Assembly: GCA_942491145.1 (NCBI GenBank)
Contig: CALOBC010000017.1
Location: forward strand, 372,001 to 436,000
Direction of reading: 5' to 3'
Length of the DNA stretch: 64,000 nucleotides
Origin: CAXQUZ01 sp942491145
GTDB lineage: Bacteria; Myxococcota_A; UBA796; UBA2385
Position 1 is the first letter of the stretch. Each line of letters begins with the position of its first letter. The notes under the pieces were generated by a model. It was not told the origin of the DNA. It did not search any database and worked only from the letters and a program-made list of their open reading frames with translations. A program made the position numbers and the translations under genes. Shown here one piece after another: positions 41,453 through 50,360 of this stretch.

Positions 41453-41821
41453 GCCGTTGCCTCCCTCGGGTGCGGCGAGCGATGGATTTCGCTCTCCGAG
41501 ATGCACAGGTGAGGTGTTCCGCAGCTCCACCGGTTCGCCAAGGGTTGACGCCCAAGGGACCGTTTCGCTGTGCCAACTGTCCGGAGGGGATGGTGGCCCG
41601 CTCTGTAGAGCGTTGCGGAGTGCAACGTTCTGGCTGCGGAAGTGACGACGCGGGACTGCGCCGCCGATGTGCGCTCTTTTAGAGTAGCGCTTCCCCATCG
41701 GCACAGACAAGCAATTGGGGGATTGTTCACAAAATTCGACTTTGGAATCTGCGCCTGCCCTCCGATGGGCCTCAATCTTGCGTGTTAATGCGTATGTTTG
41801 TGCACTGGCACACGGGTGGAC
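41453..41821. other. Upstream region of SprA-related gene
   Basis: 369 bases without a supported gene. A perfect hairpin CGTTGC (41611-41616) / GCAACG (41622-41627) lies 160 bases before the SprA-related start and could be an operator. From 41700 to 41800 it is AT-rich (around attgttcacaaaattcgac), the likely promoter of that gene. Confidence 0.45.
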
Positions 41822-43537
41822 TCAACGTGCGCGGGGGGCGATTTCTCCACCGATCGTGCGTGGATTCGTGGAGGCGCGCTGGACGGCGGCTTGCAGGAAG
41901 GGCATCAGTGTGGAAAGGCGCACTTCTGGCCGGGTGAGGGCGCTGACCCGGGCCTTGAGGGCCTCGATGAGCGGGGTCTCCAGGCCGGTAGCGCGCAGGG
42001 CGGTGATGTCGGCGTAGACGGTCGCGCAGGTGTGGCTCCACAGCGCGGTGGGAAGATCGGTGTAGGCGGCGATGTGGCGCTTTAGCGTTCGCATTGCGAG
42101 GGGGGCTTCGCCCAATGCCCAGAGGGTCCCGACCACGGCGCCGAGGGTCCCCCCTGACCCGGGGGTGTCTCCATGGGAGAGACGGAGCGCGGCCTCGGCT
42201 TCCACGGCCAGCTGCCTCGGCTCTGCGCCGCCGCATCGCACCGCGGTCGCCGCAAGCTGGGCCAGCAAGTCCGCACGAAGGCCGGGAGACTGCACGGTGC
42301 GGGCGATGTGCACCGCTTGTCCGATACCGCCGTGGGCGGCGAGGATCGACACGAAGATCTGCTCGACGGGCTCGGCGCTCGCCCGGGCATGGGGCAGGGC
42401 AACCGTCTGGCCCGCGCTCATGGAGAGCACCGCCCCCATCAACGTTGTCGCTTGTCGGAGCTCGCCTAGTTCTGCACGGAGCACGGCGGCAAGGATGGTC
42501 GGCTCGGGGTCTTGTCCCCAGGTGCGTTGGCTGGCTTCCAGCGCTCTTGCTGTGGAGCGTGTCCGCTCGGGAAAGCCCGCGCGGAGGTCCAACAGCGCGA
42601 GCGCGAAGGCCCAGGGTGGGGGCAACACGGGCTGGGCACGCAGGGCCCGGCGCAGGCGTGTGGACCAGTCGGGACGGGCAAGCCCCTGGCGCAGGAGCTC
42701 TGGCCAAGGCCCGGCGGTTCGAGGGTCCGAAGGCAGCGGCTGGCGGGCGACCCTGCGGACCGTGCGCGACCACGTGAGCTCCGCGACCACCTGCCCCACC
42801 GACGCTTCTTGCGCCTTGGCGAGGACACAGAGCAGCGCGGTCGACGGCCCGTTGACGGGCATGCCGGACTCGACGCGGTCGACCGTCTCTGACCACAGCG
42901 CTGCCGCCAGCTCGATGTGCCCCGCCGATGCGAGCTCTTCGGCCAGGGCTTGTCCCAAAACTGACTGGGCTTCTGCATTGGGTTGGGGCACCGACCACAA
43001 CCGAAGGACTTGGTTGGGTGTGTGGGCCAAGCACGCCACTTGGGCGTATGCTCGGGCGACACGGACACGCTGCCGAACGTCGGGAATGCCCATGATGAGG
43101 TTGGATGCGGCCCGCCAGCGCTCTTCGGTGGCAGCCGCTCTGCCCCCCAGCGCGGTCCCCAGTCTGGCCACTGCTAACTGGGCCCGGGGGAGGGGCGTGT
43201 CTTCGGTGAGGGCGGCGGACATGCGCTGAACCAGGCCGAGTCCACGGTCGTGGGGGGCTTGGGGGTCGGTGGCGGCAGACAGCGGCATCACGGCCAAGGC
43301 CAAGCCCACCGCCGACAACGCGTCGTCGCGGCGCAGCCACACGCCGTCCATCGGCCGCCAGGTGCGGGAGGCAATCAGCGCCTCGCCGGCACTGTGGAGC
43401 AGGCGGGTGCGTTGGGTGGGGTCAAGTCCGTCTCGGTGCGCCCGTGCCCACCAGACCCGCGCCCGGGCGGGCCCGTCGTCGAGGTCGTGGATGAGGTCCG
43501 ACACCTTGGCCTCAAGGCCGGCGTCCACCGCGATCAA
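41822..43537 (-). CDS. Helical-repeat protein of unknown function
   Basis: 571 residues from TTG 43537, the first standard start. The frame stays open to 43721 and the extra codons read as native protein (for example DAELDALFAQAVDCAH), so initiation may be at CTG 43714 or another non-standard codon, or a base error hides an ATG. The protein is Ala/Leu/Arg-rich helix pairs throughout, like TPR or ARM arrays, with no catalytic motif, signal peptide or membrane segment. Likely a cytoplasmic scaffold. It is divergent to fdhD. Confidence 0.6.
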   Translation of the reverse strand: MIAVDAGLEAKVSDLIHDLDDGPARARVWWARAHRDGLDPTQRTRLLHSAGEALIASRTWRPMDGVWLRRDDALSAVGLALAVMPLSAATDPQAPHDRGLGLVQRMSAALTEDTPLPRAQLAVARLGTALGGRAAATEERWRAASNLIMGIPDVRQRVRVARAYAQVACLAHTPNQVLRLWSVPQPNAEAQSVLGQALAEELASAGHIELAAALWSETVDRVESGMPVNGPSTALLCVLAKAQEASVGQVVAELTWSRTVRRVARQPLPSDPRTAGPWPELLRQGLARPDWSTRLRRALRAQPVLPPPWAFALALLDLRAGFPERTRSTARALEASQRTWGQDPEPTILAAVLRAELGELRQATTLMGAVLSMSAGQTVALPHARASAEPVEQIFVSILAAHGGIGQAVHIARTVQSPGLRADLLAQLAATAVRCGGAEPRQLAVEAEAALRLSHGDTPGSGGTLGAVVGTLWALGEAPLAMRTLKRHIAAYTDLPTALWSHTCATVYADITALRATGLETPLIEALKARVSALTRPEVRLSTLMPFLQAAVQRASTNPRTIGGEIAPRAR

Positions 43538-43866
43538 GCAGAGGTCCAGAAGCGCGTCCCGACGTGCGCCGGGTCGGTCGAGCAGGTGCGCACAATCGAC
43601 CGCTTGGGCGAACAGCGCGTCGAGTTCGGCGTCCCCCTGGTCGATGGTCCACCTCGCTGCCCATGGGTCTGTGGGCCTTGGCGGCGGCTCGCCAGAACCA
43701 CGGCCAGGTCCCAGGGGTCGCTATCCTGCTCCTCTGGAACTTGCCGAGGTGCCGTTCCGCATTGGGTGGCACGAGCGGACGACGGCCGGCGCGGTGGTTC
43801 GCGTTATCTCCGGTCGGGAGGTGCGAGACGACCCAGCCGGACCCAGCTCAGCGCGCGGCCGACTCT

Positions 43867-44709
43867 GTGCAAGAGTCTCGCGACAGTGGCCACTCTCGAC
43901 CTGTCCTGATCCAGCGGATGGCCCACGGAGAGTTGGCCCCGTCTCAGGATCTGTTGGCCGTCGAAGAACCGCTTGAGGTGCGCATTGAGGGGGTCAGCTA
44001 CCTCGTCACGATGCGCACGCCGGGGCACGACCTCGACTTGGTGGCGGGCTTGCTCCACAGCGAGGGGATCATTGATGGTCCCGATGACATCCGTGCGATG
44101 GCCCACGTCGACAGCCCGTTTCGGCCACGGGGAAACACGGTGGATGTGCGGCTCGCCGCAGGTGTGGCGCCCCCGGCCGTCGCGAAGGCCCGCCGCGTCT
44201 ATGCCAGCTCCGCGTGTGGGGTGTGTGGGGCGGATTCGATGGACGAGGTGCTGCGCAGCGTGCCCCGACAGACCCGTGCGCAGGCCCCGGATCCGGCCGT
44301 GCTCCACCCGCTTCCTGCCCAGCTTCGGGAGGTTCAGGCCACCTTTGAACTGACCGGTGGGCTGCACGGCGCGGCGCTGTTCACGATGCAGGGTGAGCTG
44401 CTGTTGCACCGCGAAGACATTGGTCGCCACAACGCCGTCGACAAGGTGGTGGGGGCGCGGCTGTGGGCGGATGCGCTGCCGGTGGACGATTGCATCCTCT
44501 TGACCAGCGGTCGGGTGGGCTTCGAGATCATCCAGAAAGCGGCGATGGCACGGATTCCTGTGGTCTGTGCGGTCGGTGCGCCGTCCTCACTGGCCGCAGC
44601 GCTGGCGTGGGAAGCGGGCATTGTGTTGATCGGGTTTCTCCGTGACGACCGCTACAACATCTACGAGGCGGTCGGCGACCAGGCGTCCGTGGTCGAAGGC
44701 AGGTGCTGA
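43867..44709 (+). CDS. fdhD: FdhD, formate dehydrogenase sulfurtransferase
   Basis: Sulfur carrier protein that transfers sulfur from IscS to the molybdenum cofactor of formate dehydrogenase. 280 residues from GTG 43867, close to the 277 of E. coli; ATG 43918 is an alternative that would lose the RPVLIQR block. Motifs: DLLAVEEPLEVRI, the redox pair in SACGVCG, LTGGLHGAALF, HREDIGRHNAVDKVVG and LLTSGRVGFEIIQKA. All are intact. No formate dehydrogenase is in the window. The stop is one base before the start of the zinc-protease lipoprotein. Confidence 0.88.
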   Translation: MQESRDSGHSRPVLIQRMAHGELAPSQDLLAVEEPLEVRIEGVSYLVTMRTPGHDLDLVAGLLHSEGIIDGPDDIRAMAHVDSPFRPRGNTVDVRLAAGVAPPAVAKARRVYASSACGVCGADSMDEVLRSVPRQTRAQAPDPAVLHPLPAQLREVQATFELTGGLHGAALFTMQGELLLHREDIGRHNAVDKVVGARLWADALPVDDCILLTSGRVGFEIIQKAAMARIPVVCAVGAPSSLAAALAWEAGIVLIGFLRDDRYNIYEAVGDQASVVEGRC

Positions 44710-44710
44710 G

Positions 44711-45856
44711 ATGGCCGGACACCGCTGTGCATGGGCAGGGCTCGTGGCTCTTGGTCTGATGGTGCTGGGGCTCGGGGGCTGCGGGTCGAAGTCTCGTGGA
44801 CAAGCAGACCTTGACTGTGTGGTGGACGAGGGACTGGAGATCTGCCAGGGCACCCGCGATGCCGATCGCTACGGGTCGCTGACCGTGGACATTGACGTCT
44901 CGGCCGAGCAGTCCGCATTTCTGGTGACGGCGACGAGCAGCAGCTACCTGGTGGCAGAAGGCATCGAAGATCCTCATGGGGACGTCGCTCTGGACTTTCG
45001 AGACTGGGCCGACACCGACGAGCTTCTGACCGCGGGGATATTCTTCTTGGGCCGCCAGAACGCGGTGCTGAACTGGCCTGTTCGGGGTGTGGACGGTGCC
45101 CTCGACAGTGGCCGATGGCGGGTGGAGCTGCTCACCCTTACCGAAGATGGAGCTCGGGCGCCCAATGCGTCGGTGGATGTGGTCACCCAGACGAAGACCG
45201 ATGATGACCTGAGCGCGGGTGTGCTGCGGGTGCGGGTGGTCTTTGCCGATGGGGTCGATGAGCTCGATGATGTGGTGGCAGCGACCGAAGACGCCGTGGA
45301 CCACTGGGCGTCGATCTGGGCGGCACAGGGCCTGGAGCTGGACGTGACGTGGGCGACGGGCTCGGTGGACGCGGACCTGCCGTTCCTCAGTGAGGGCTCG
45401 CCCGAGGTGGAGTCGGAGGCGGCCCTGGGCACCGACCACGACGTGACGGTCATTGTGGGCGAGAGCATCGGCGACTGGACCGAGGTGTTGGGCGAGGCTG
45501 GGGGCATCCCTGGAACCCTGGTGGCCACAGAGCACGCCGCGGTGGGGGTGTCTTGGCTGGCCAATTCGGGCGCGGACGGGGCCTTCGATGCCCAGGACAT
45601 CCGCATCTTCGGCGAGACGATGGCCCACGAGGTCGGCCACTATGCGGGGCTCTTTCACCCGGTCGAGGCCGACGGCAGCTACCGCGACGCCCTGGACGAC
45701 ACCGAGGACTGCGCCGACTCCCGGTCATGTGAGCGGTCGCTGGGCCGCAACAACCTGTTTCCGTACCCGATCTGCTCCCTGTCGGGGTGCATGGTCCAGG
45801 ACGAGCTGAGTGGCGACCAGGTCGAGGTTCTGCAACGCTACGTGGGGGTGCTGTGA
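44711..45856 (+). CDS. Zincin metalloprotease lipoprotein
   Basis: 381 residues with lipobox LGLGGC (Cys24). The extended zinc motif HEVGHYAGLFH starts at about residue 306: HExxHxxGxxH, the metzincin-like pattern, followed by several Cys (DCADSRSCERS) that probably pair. The N-terminal 200 residues are beta-rich. Expected to be an outer-membrane-attached protease working outside the cytoplasm. The ATG is one base after fdhD; the stop overlaps the next start (TGATG). Transcription with fdhD probably reflects compact packing rather than shared function. Confidence 0.78.
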   Translation: MAGHRCAWAGLVALGLMVLGLGGCGSKSRGQADLDCVVDEGLEICQGTRDADRYGSLTVDIDVSAEQSAFLVTATSSSYLVAEGIEDPHGDVALDFRDWADTDELLTAGIFFLGRQNAVLNWPVRGVDGALDSGRWRVELLTLTEDGARAPNASVDVVTQTKTDDDLSAGVLRVRVVFADGVDELDDVVAATEDAVDHWASIWAAQGLELDVTWATGSVDADLPFLSEGSPEVESEAALGTDHDVTVIVGESIGDWTEVLGEAGGIPGTLVATEHAAVGVSWLANSGADGAFDAQDIRIFGETMAHEVGHYAGLFHPVEADGSYRDALDDTEDCADSRSCERSLGRNNLFPYPICSLSGCMVQDELSGDQVEVLQRYVGVL

Positions 45857-46404
45857 TGGGCGCAATGCTGTGGGTGCTGCTGCTCGGACCGGTTCAGGCG
45901 GCTGAAGAGAAGGGCACGGACGATGGAGGGCCGGCCACGGCGGAGCAACAGGCCATTGTGCGGGCGCTGAGCGTTCGTCATGGGGCCCCGGCGTGTGTGG
46001 ACCTGGGCAGCCTGTCGGCGGACTTGGTCGCCGATCTGGTCTGGGTGGCCGACCATGTGCAGTACCCGCCGTGGGTGGGGCTGCGGGCGGCGTCGTGTGT
46101 GGTGACGGCGTTTCCGGATGCGGGGGCGCCCGCACTGGTGCGGTGGGCGTCGAGCCCGGACACCCGTGGGCTGGCGATTCTGATCACGTCCAAGCTGGAC
46201 GGAGTGCCCGATGCGACGGCCATCTCGGTGGCGGAGGCGCTGGTCTGTGGACCTTGGCGGGACGACCTGCGCGGGCGACTCTCCGGGCATCCCCTGGCAG
46301 AGATCCGGGCGTTGTCGGCCGCCTCCACGGTGTCTTCGCCTTCTGCGGAGGGAGGTCCGGAAAAAGAGGGAGCGTCCCCTTGCGCGAACGTCGGGAGCCG
46401 TTAA
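45856..46404 (+). CDS. Exported HEAT-like protein
   Basis: 182 residues with a signal peptide (MGAMLWVLLLGPVQA). Two or three HEAT-like helix pairs can be seen (LRAASCVVTAFPDAGAPALVRWASS region), with Cys at about 56, 83 and 135. The start overlaps the zinc-protease stop by one base. The stop is only 13 bases before tRNA-Asn, so this mRNA likely runs into the tRNA and is processed there. Function unknown; a periplasmic partner of the protease is possible. Confidence 0.6.
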   Translation: MGAMLWVLLLGPVQAAEEKGTDDGGPATAEQQAIVRALSVRHGAPACVDLGSLSADLVADLVWVADHVQYPPWVGLRAASCVVTAFPDAGAPALVRWASSPDTRGLAILITSKLDGVPDATAISVAEALVCGPWRDDLRGRLSGHPLAEIRALSAASTVSSPSAEGGPEKEGASPCANVGSR

Positions 46405-46417
46405 AAAGCGGCGGCTT

Positions 46418-46493
46418 GCCGATATAGCTCAGTTGGTAGAGCAAGCGGCTGTTAACCGCTGGGTCACAGGTTCGAGTCCTGTTGTCGGCGCCA
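46418..46493 (+). tRNA. tRNA-Asn (anticodon GUU)
   Basis: Acceptor stem GCCGATA/TGTCGGC (one G-T pair), D-arm GCTC-AGTTGGTA-GAGC, anticodon arm AGCGG-CTGTTAA-CCGCT with anticodon GTT, T-arm ACAGG-TTCGAGT-CCTGT, discriminator G, encoded CCA at 46491-46493. Followed by a terminator. Confidence 0.95.
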
Positions 46494-46506
46494 CTCTACC
46501 CAGAAT

Positions 46507-46543
46507 GACCACAGGGTTCCTCGTGAATCCTGTGGTCTTTCTC
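46507..46543 (+). terminator. Terminator after tRNA-Asn
   Basis: Perfect 9-bp stem GACCACAGG (46507-46515) / CCTGTGGTC (46529-46537) with a 13-base loop, followed by TTTCTCGTCTT. It closes the transcript that holds fdhD, the protease, the HEAT-like gene and the tRNA. Confidence 0.85.
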
Positions 46544-46775
46544 GTCTTGGGGGTGCGGTCAGCGCCGGCGACCGGGCACAGAAGCACCACAAACCGTGCT
46601 CCCGCCGGGGTTTGTGCGGGCCGCTTGAGTCATCGTGCGTTTCCGAGTGCCCTCAGCGCTGGTGCCTGCCAGAGGATGTGGATCAGCAACTGGGTGGTCG
46701 ACCTGCCCTTCGAGCGGGCAGTGGTTGAGGAATGCGACACGTTTACTGCGGCGTGCCGTGCGAGGAGGCAGAGCG

Positions 46776-46991
46776 GTGAACCTTCAGCTTGCCGGAATCC
46801 ACACCCCTGGCTCGGCCCTGTCCCGCAGGGTGCCGGACCCAAGCTGGCGCTTTCTGGGGCTGGCGGTGGTGGGCGTGCTGGTCTCGCTCGGCTTGGATGT
46901 GCACCCACGGCTCGCGTGGCTCGTGGCGGTGGGGATGCCCACCGTCGCCGTGTTGGAGACCCTGGGGCCCGTGTGGCGGTGGGGCCGATGA
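46776..46991 (+). CDS. Small membrane protein, two segments
   Basis: 71 residues from GTG 46776, with GAGGAGG at 46762-46768. Two hydrophobic segments (about 28-42 and 47-62) joined by a short loop DVHPR. The frame is open further upstream without bias. The stop overlaps the MOSC gene start (ATGA). A membrane partner of the MOSC protein or an accessory of the nitric-oxide/respiration module is possible. Confidence 0.6.
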   Translation: MNLQLAGIHTPGSALSRRVPDPSWRFLGLAVVGVLVSLGLDVHPRLAWLVAVGMPTVAVLETLGPVWRWGR

Positions 46992-47446
46992 GCGGGGGAC
47001 CTCGCTTGTGCTGGATTGGCCTGCGTCCAGCCCGCGGCACGCCGGTTCGTGTGGTTCAGTCCGCCCTCGCGGTGCCCGGGCGGGGCCTGGATGGGGACCA
47101 CCAGCGACAGTCCGGGCTGCGTCCTTGGCGGCGACGGGAGATCACGCTGGTGTTTGAAGCGGATCGCGCCGCCGCGGAGGCTGCGCTGGAGCGGCCGGTG
47201 CCCGCAGACCGACTGCGGCGGAACCTGCTCGTCGAGGGTGCGTGTCCGGCGGCGTGGACCCGGGGCACCCGACTGCGTCTCGGCTCAGCGCTCTTGCAGG
47301 TCACCCTCCCCGTGGCACCGTGCCGGCGGATGGACGATGCGCTGGGGCCGGGGGCACGGGCTGCGCTGAAGGGCCGGGGTGGCGTGGCGGTGCGGGTGCT
47401 GGAGGGCGGCACCGTGTGTGTCGGCGACCGGTTCGAGGTGGTGTAG
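46988..47446 (+). CDS. MOSC-domain protein
   Basis: 152 residues, the length of a single MOSC domain. The family block RRNLLVEG (about 75-82) and the late CRRMDDALGPGARAALKGRGGVAVRV region are present, with a Cys in the PCRRMDD site that usually binds sulfur or the molybdenum cofactor. MOSC domains carry sulfur to, or bind, pyranopterin-molybdenum cofactor. Coupled to the small membrane protein by ATGA, and convergent with the hemerythrin/NnrS operon. Confidence 0.8.
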   Translation: MSGGPRLCWIGLRPARGTPVRVVQSALAVPGRGLDGDHQRQSGLRPWRRREITLVFEADRAAAEAALERPVPADRLRRNLLVEGACPAAWTRGTRLRLGSALLQVTLPVAPCRRMDDALGPGARAALKGRGGVAVRVLEGGTVCVGDRFEVV

Positions 47447-47479
47447 CGAGTCGCTGGGGCCGGTGTGGCCCCGCGGGGC

Positions 47480-47962
47480 TCATGGATCAGTGCGCCGGTG
47501 GCGGAGCTCCCGAATGATGGCCTCCTGGGCCTCGATGGTCAGCTGCCGAACCCACGGGAAGATCTCTGACTCCTCTTTCTTCAAGTGGGCCTGCAACAAG
47601 GCATCGAGGCGCTCGGGCAGGACCAGCGCTGGTTGCCCGGCGGCGATGGCATCGAGTGGGGCGAGGACAGCGGGCATCTCGGTCTCGATGGCGTCGTGCT
47701 CGTCCTCCAACTCGTCGAGCAACTCCAGCGTCGCGGGGTCGAGCTCAAGCAGCTCGCGGAGGCGCGGGGCCAGCGAGAGGTCCTCATCCTGGGCGTGCAG
47801 TGGCAGGCCCACCCGCAAGTAGCGGGCGCAGGCCACCGCAGTCGCAGGGGCGCGCGGGTCGTGGCGACCTTCTTCGGTGGACAGCGCGGCGAGGCCCCGC
47901 AGGGTGCGGCGGATGCGCTCGTGGCACGCGCTGAAGAGGTCGAGCAGCTCGGTGTCGGCCAT
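47480..47962 (-). CDS. Hemerythrin-like protein
   Basis: 160 residues, a four-helix bundle with di-iron ligands spread as in HHE proteins: CHERIRR near residue 13, PLHAQDEDL about 54, EDEHDAIE about 87 and HLKKEESEIFPW about 124. Binds O2 or NO or senses iron/oxygen. It is the last gene of the operon after the TetR-DUF2249 regulator and the NnrS-like protein; the ATG overlaps the NnrS-like stop (TGATG). A second hemerythrin lies across the divergent promoter. Confidence 0.85.
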   Translation of the reverse strand: MADTELLDLFSACHERIRRTLRGLAALSTEEGRHDPRAPATAVACARYLRVGLPLHAQDEDLSLAPRLRELLELDPATLELLDELEDEHDAIETEMPAVLAPLDAIAAGQPALVLPERLDALLQAHLKKEESEIFPWVRQLTIEAQEAIIRELRHRRTDP

Positions 47963-49260
47963 CAGGGGCCTCCGTTGAGTGGGGGGGCAGGCGTGGCGAG
48001 GACCCGGACAACGTCGACCGCCCAGGCCACGCCGGTCGCGAGCACAAGCGCGCCTGTGAGCCGGGCGAGTGCACCAGAGCCTGTGAGGATCGCGACGGAT
48101 CCGAGCACCACGCTGGATCCGTGGGCGATGAGCGTTCGCGCCAAGCGCGTCTGGGCGTAGAGCTGCCGCATGGGCGGCACCGTGGCGCGCCCGAGCAGCG
48201 GCGACATGCGGTGGAACCACACCAGGAACGGCACGATCCGGGACAGCATGCCGTGCATCACGAGGCCCGCCGCACCCCAGGTGGCCAGCCACACGAACAG
48301 GACGTCCAGCGCTGGCCAGGTGGTGGCACCGGCGACGGCGCCCACCGCTGCGGCGGCGACGGCCACGGCCAGCCCTGCCGTCCAGGCGTGCACGCTGTGG
48401 TCTGCGCGGCGACGGCGACGACTTCGCAGGGCACGGATGCCCCAGGCCGGGAGCAGCACGCCGACCGAGATCCCTGCGGGGAGAGCGGCCGCCAGCACCC
48501 ATCCGATGCCCCCCAAGGCCGCTGCGACAGGCAGCCCCACGAGGGAGGTGGACTGCAGCACGAGCATGGTGCGCGTCAGGCGCGGCGGCGGGTCTGGCGC
48601 CGTGTAGAACATTGGCAAGACCTGCCAGGCGACGGCACTCACGAGCCCCCCTACCCACACGAGCAGGCCGAGCAGGAGGTGGGCCGTCCGCCAGGCGGCG
48701 GGAGTGCCGGGCAGCAGCACCCCGTGGCCCCCCCGCGCCACAGCGAGCAGCATGCCAAGCCCGGCGACGACGGCGAATGCAGAGACCGACAAGCGCAGGC
48801 CGCGTGCGGTCTCCGTGCGGACCTCAGAGCGCAGGAGCGCCACGAGGGCGGGGACCACAAACACCACGCTCGCAAGCCCCAGCGCGCTGCCCCCAGCGAC
48901 CACCATTGGGGGCACACCAAGCAGCATCCCGCCGACCAAGCCCGCCAACCCCACCGGGAGCAGCACCTGGACCCCGTGGGCCAAGCGAGCCGGACGAATG
49001 GGCGCCCCGGCGACGGTTGGGCCGAGCTGGTACAGCGCCCCGATCATGCAGGTCGCGAGCAGGCCGAGTGTGGCGAGGTGGGTGAGCGCGATGGAGTCGG
49101 GGGTCCAGGGGGTCGCGAACGGGGCACCACCGCGGACCACGAGGACGAGGCCGCCCAGCGCCGCGCAGATCGGCGCGAGGACAAAGAACGGGGCCACGAC
49201 GGACAGCGGCGGCCCTTGCTCGGGTTGGATGCCGGCCGCACCGGGAAAGGGGGCCTTCAC
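47962..49260 (-). CDS. NnrS-like multi-pass membrane protein
   Basis: 432 residues with about twelve membrane segments. Conserved-looking His residues sit in LTHLATLG, LAHGVQV, RTAHLLLG, HGMLSRI and WFHRMSP, as in the heme- and copper-containing NnrS family and its oxidase-like relatives, which ease nitric-oxide stress. Low complexity makes the exact family unsure. Position between a TetR-DUF2249 regulator and a hemerythrin, with overlaps at both ends, supports a role in NO or oxygen handling. Confidence 0.72.
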   Translation of the reverse strand: MKAPFPGAAGIQPEQGPPLSVVAPFFVLAPICAALGGLVLVVRGGAPFATPWTPDSIALTHLATLGLLATCMIGALYQLGPTVAGAPIRPARLAHGVQVLLPVGLAGLVGGMLLGVPPMVVAGGSALGLASVVFVVPALVALLRSEVRTETARGLRLSVSAFAVVAGLGMLLAVARGGHGVLLPGTPAAWRTAHLLLGLLVWVGGLVSAVAWQVLPMFYTAPDPPPRLTRTMLVLQSTSLVGLPVAAALGGIGWVLAAALPAGISVGVLLPAWGIRALRSRRRRRADHSVHAWTAGLAVAVAAAAVGAVAGATTWPALDVLFVWLATWGAAGLVMHGMLSRIVPFLVWFHRMSPLLGRATVPPMRQLYAQTRLARTLIAHGSSVVLGSVAILTGSGALARLTGALVLATGVAWAVDVVRVLATPAPPLNGGP

Positions 49261-50336
49261 GGGGCACGCCAGATCAGCGCGAGGCCGCTGCCGTCGGCAA
49301 GCTCGACGAGCGCGCCATCCACCCCGAGGTCTGGCAGGCGCTCGGCGAGGAAGCGGGCCACACGGGGTGTCCGGGCCACCAGCGACGCGCCGGGCTGGAG
49401 GGCCGCCGCCGCACGCAGCGTGGCCTCCAGTGGCTCTGGCGCGGGAAGGTCGGACACCTCCAGAAGGTCGAGCGGGCCCCCGAGGCGGACCAGCACGACA
49501 TGGTGGGCCTTGTCCAGCTGGAGCCCGTGCACACCGTGCCCCTGGCGCGCGAGGAGGGACAGCAGCGGCCTGGGACGAAACGTCGCCTCAAGCAAGAGCA
49601 CGTCCCCGGGGGAGAGCGCAGCGAGCCGGGCCTGGATGTCGGCGAAGGGCTCCTCTCCCTGGGCAAGCTGGGGCCGCACGTCGAGTGCCGAGAGCCGGGG
49701 TGCGGACCAGGGGCGCGCAGACTTGGACTCGCGCTGAGGGGAGGGGAGCGTGTCGCGCAGACCCTCGAACAGCAGCCCCACCAGCGCTCGGGCCCGCAGT
49801 GGCGCCGGGGGCGGCTCTCCCGCGACCAGCGCCCGCAGCACCAGCCCCTGGATGATCCCGACAAATGCCGTGGCGACGTCCTGGGGATCGAGCGTGGATC
49901 GCAGCTCACCGCTCGTCTGGCCCGCCCGGACCAGCTCCGCGACGAGGCCACGCTGTTGGTCGGCCAACCCGGCGAGTGCCGCTTGGAGGGCCCCGCAGCC
50001 GGGCTGTGTGCCGGCGAACAGCAGTCGACAGAAGCCGGGGGTTCGTTGCAGCTGACCCAGCAGCGCCTCGGAGAGGGCCACGATGGTCTGCTCCGCCGTG
50101 CCCGCGGTCGCCAGGACGGCCCCGATGGGTTGTTGGAGCTGGCGCCGCGTGTGCTGCACGGTCGCCACCAGGATGGCCTCGCGGCTGTCGAAGTGGCGGA
50201 ACAGGGCCGGCTGGCTGATGCCGACCTGGGCGGCGATCTGCCGCGTGCTCAGCGTGGCGAGCGGCGTGTCGGCCAGCAGCGTGAGCGTGGCCTCCACGAC
50301 TTGGAGCTGCCGCTCGGATCCGGAGAGTCTGACCAT
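49257..50336 (-). CDS. TetR regulator fused to DUF2249-like domain
   Basis: 359 residues. Residues about 8-60 are a TetR DNA-binding domain (TLSTRQIAAQVGISQPALFRHFDSRE, split). The middle is a TetR ligand-binding bundle. After about 215 a second domain resembles DUF2249 (TusA-like): LDVRPQLAQGEEPFADIQARL, SPGDVLLLEATFRPRPLLSLL, with a further half-copy to the end. DUF2249 proteins usually stand beside hemerythrins in nitric-oxide and denitrification loci, so the fusion may be the sensor. The stop overlaps the NnrS-like start (ATGA). A palindrome lies 25 bases upstream of its start. Confidence 0.78.
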   Translation of the reverse strand: MVRLSGSERQLQVVEATLTLLADTPLATLSTRQIAAQVGISQPALFRHFDSREAILVATVQHTRRQLQQPIGAVLATAGTAEQTIVALSEALLGQLQRTPGFCRLLFAGTQPGCGALQAALAGLADQQRGLVAELVRAGQTSGELRSTLDPQDVATAFVGIIQGLVLRALVAGEPPPAPLRARALVGLLFEGLRDTLPSPQRESKSARPWSAPRLSALDVRPQLAQGEEPFADIQARLAALSPGDVLLLEATFRPRPLLSLLARQGHGVHGLQLDKAHHVVLVRLGGPLDLLEVSDLPAPEPLEATLRAAAALQPGASLVARTPRVARFLAERLPDLGVDGALVELADGSGLALIWRAP

Positions 50337-50360
50337 CTTCCGCGAGGCTCCTTCGTGCTT

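Noticed and set aside
46418..46775. tRNA-Asn as an integration site of a mobile element
   Set aside because: No integrase, no repeat of the tRNA 3' end was seen, and genes beyond it have normal codon use.
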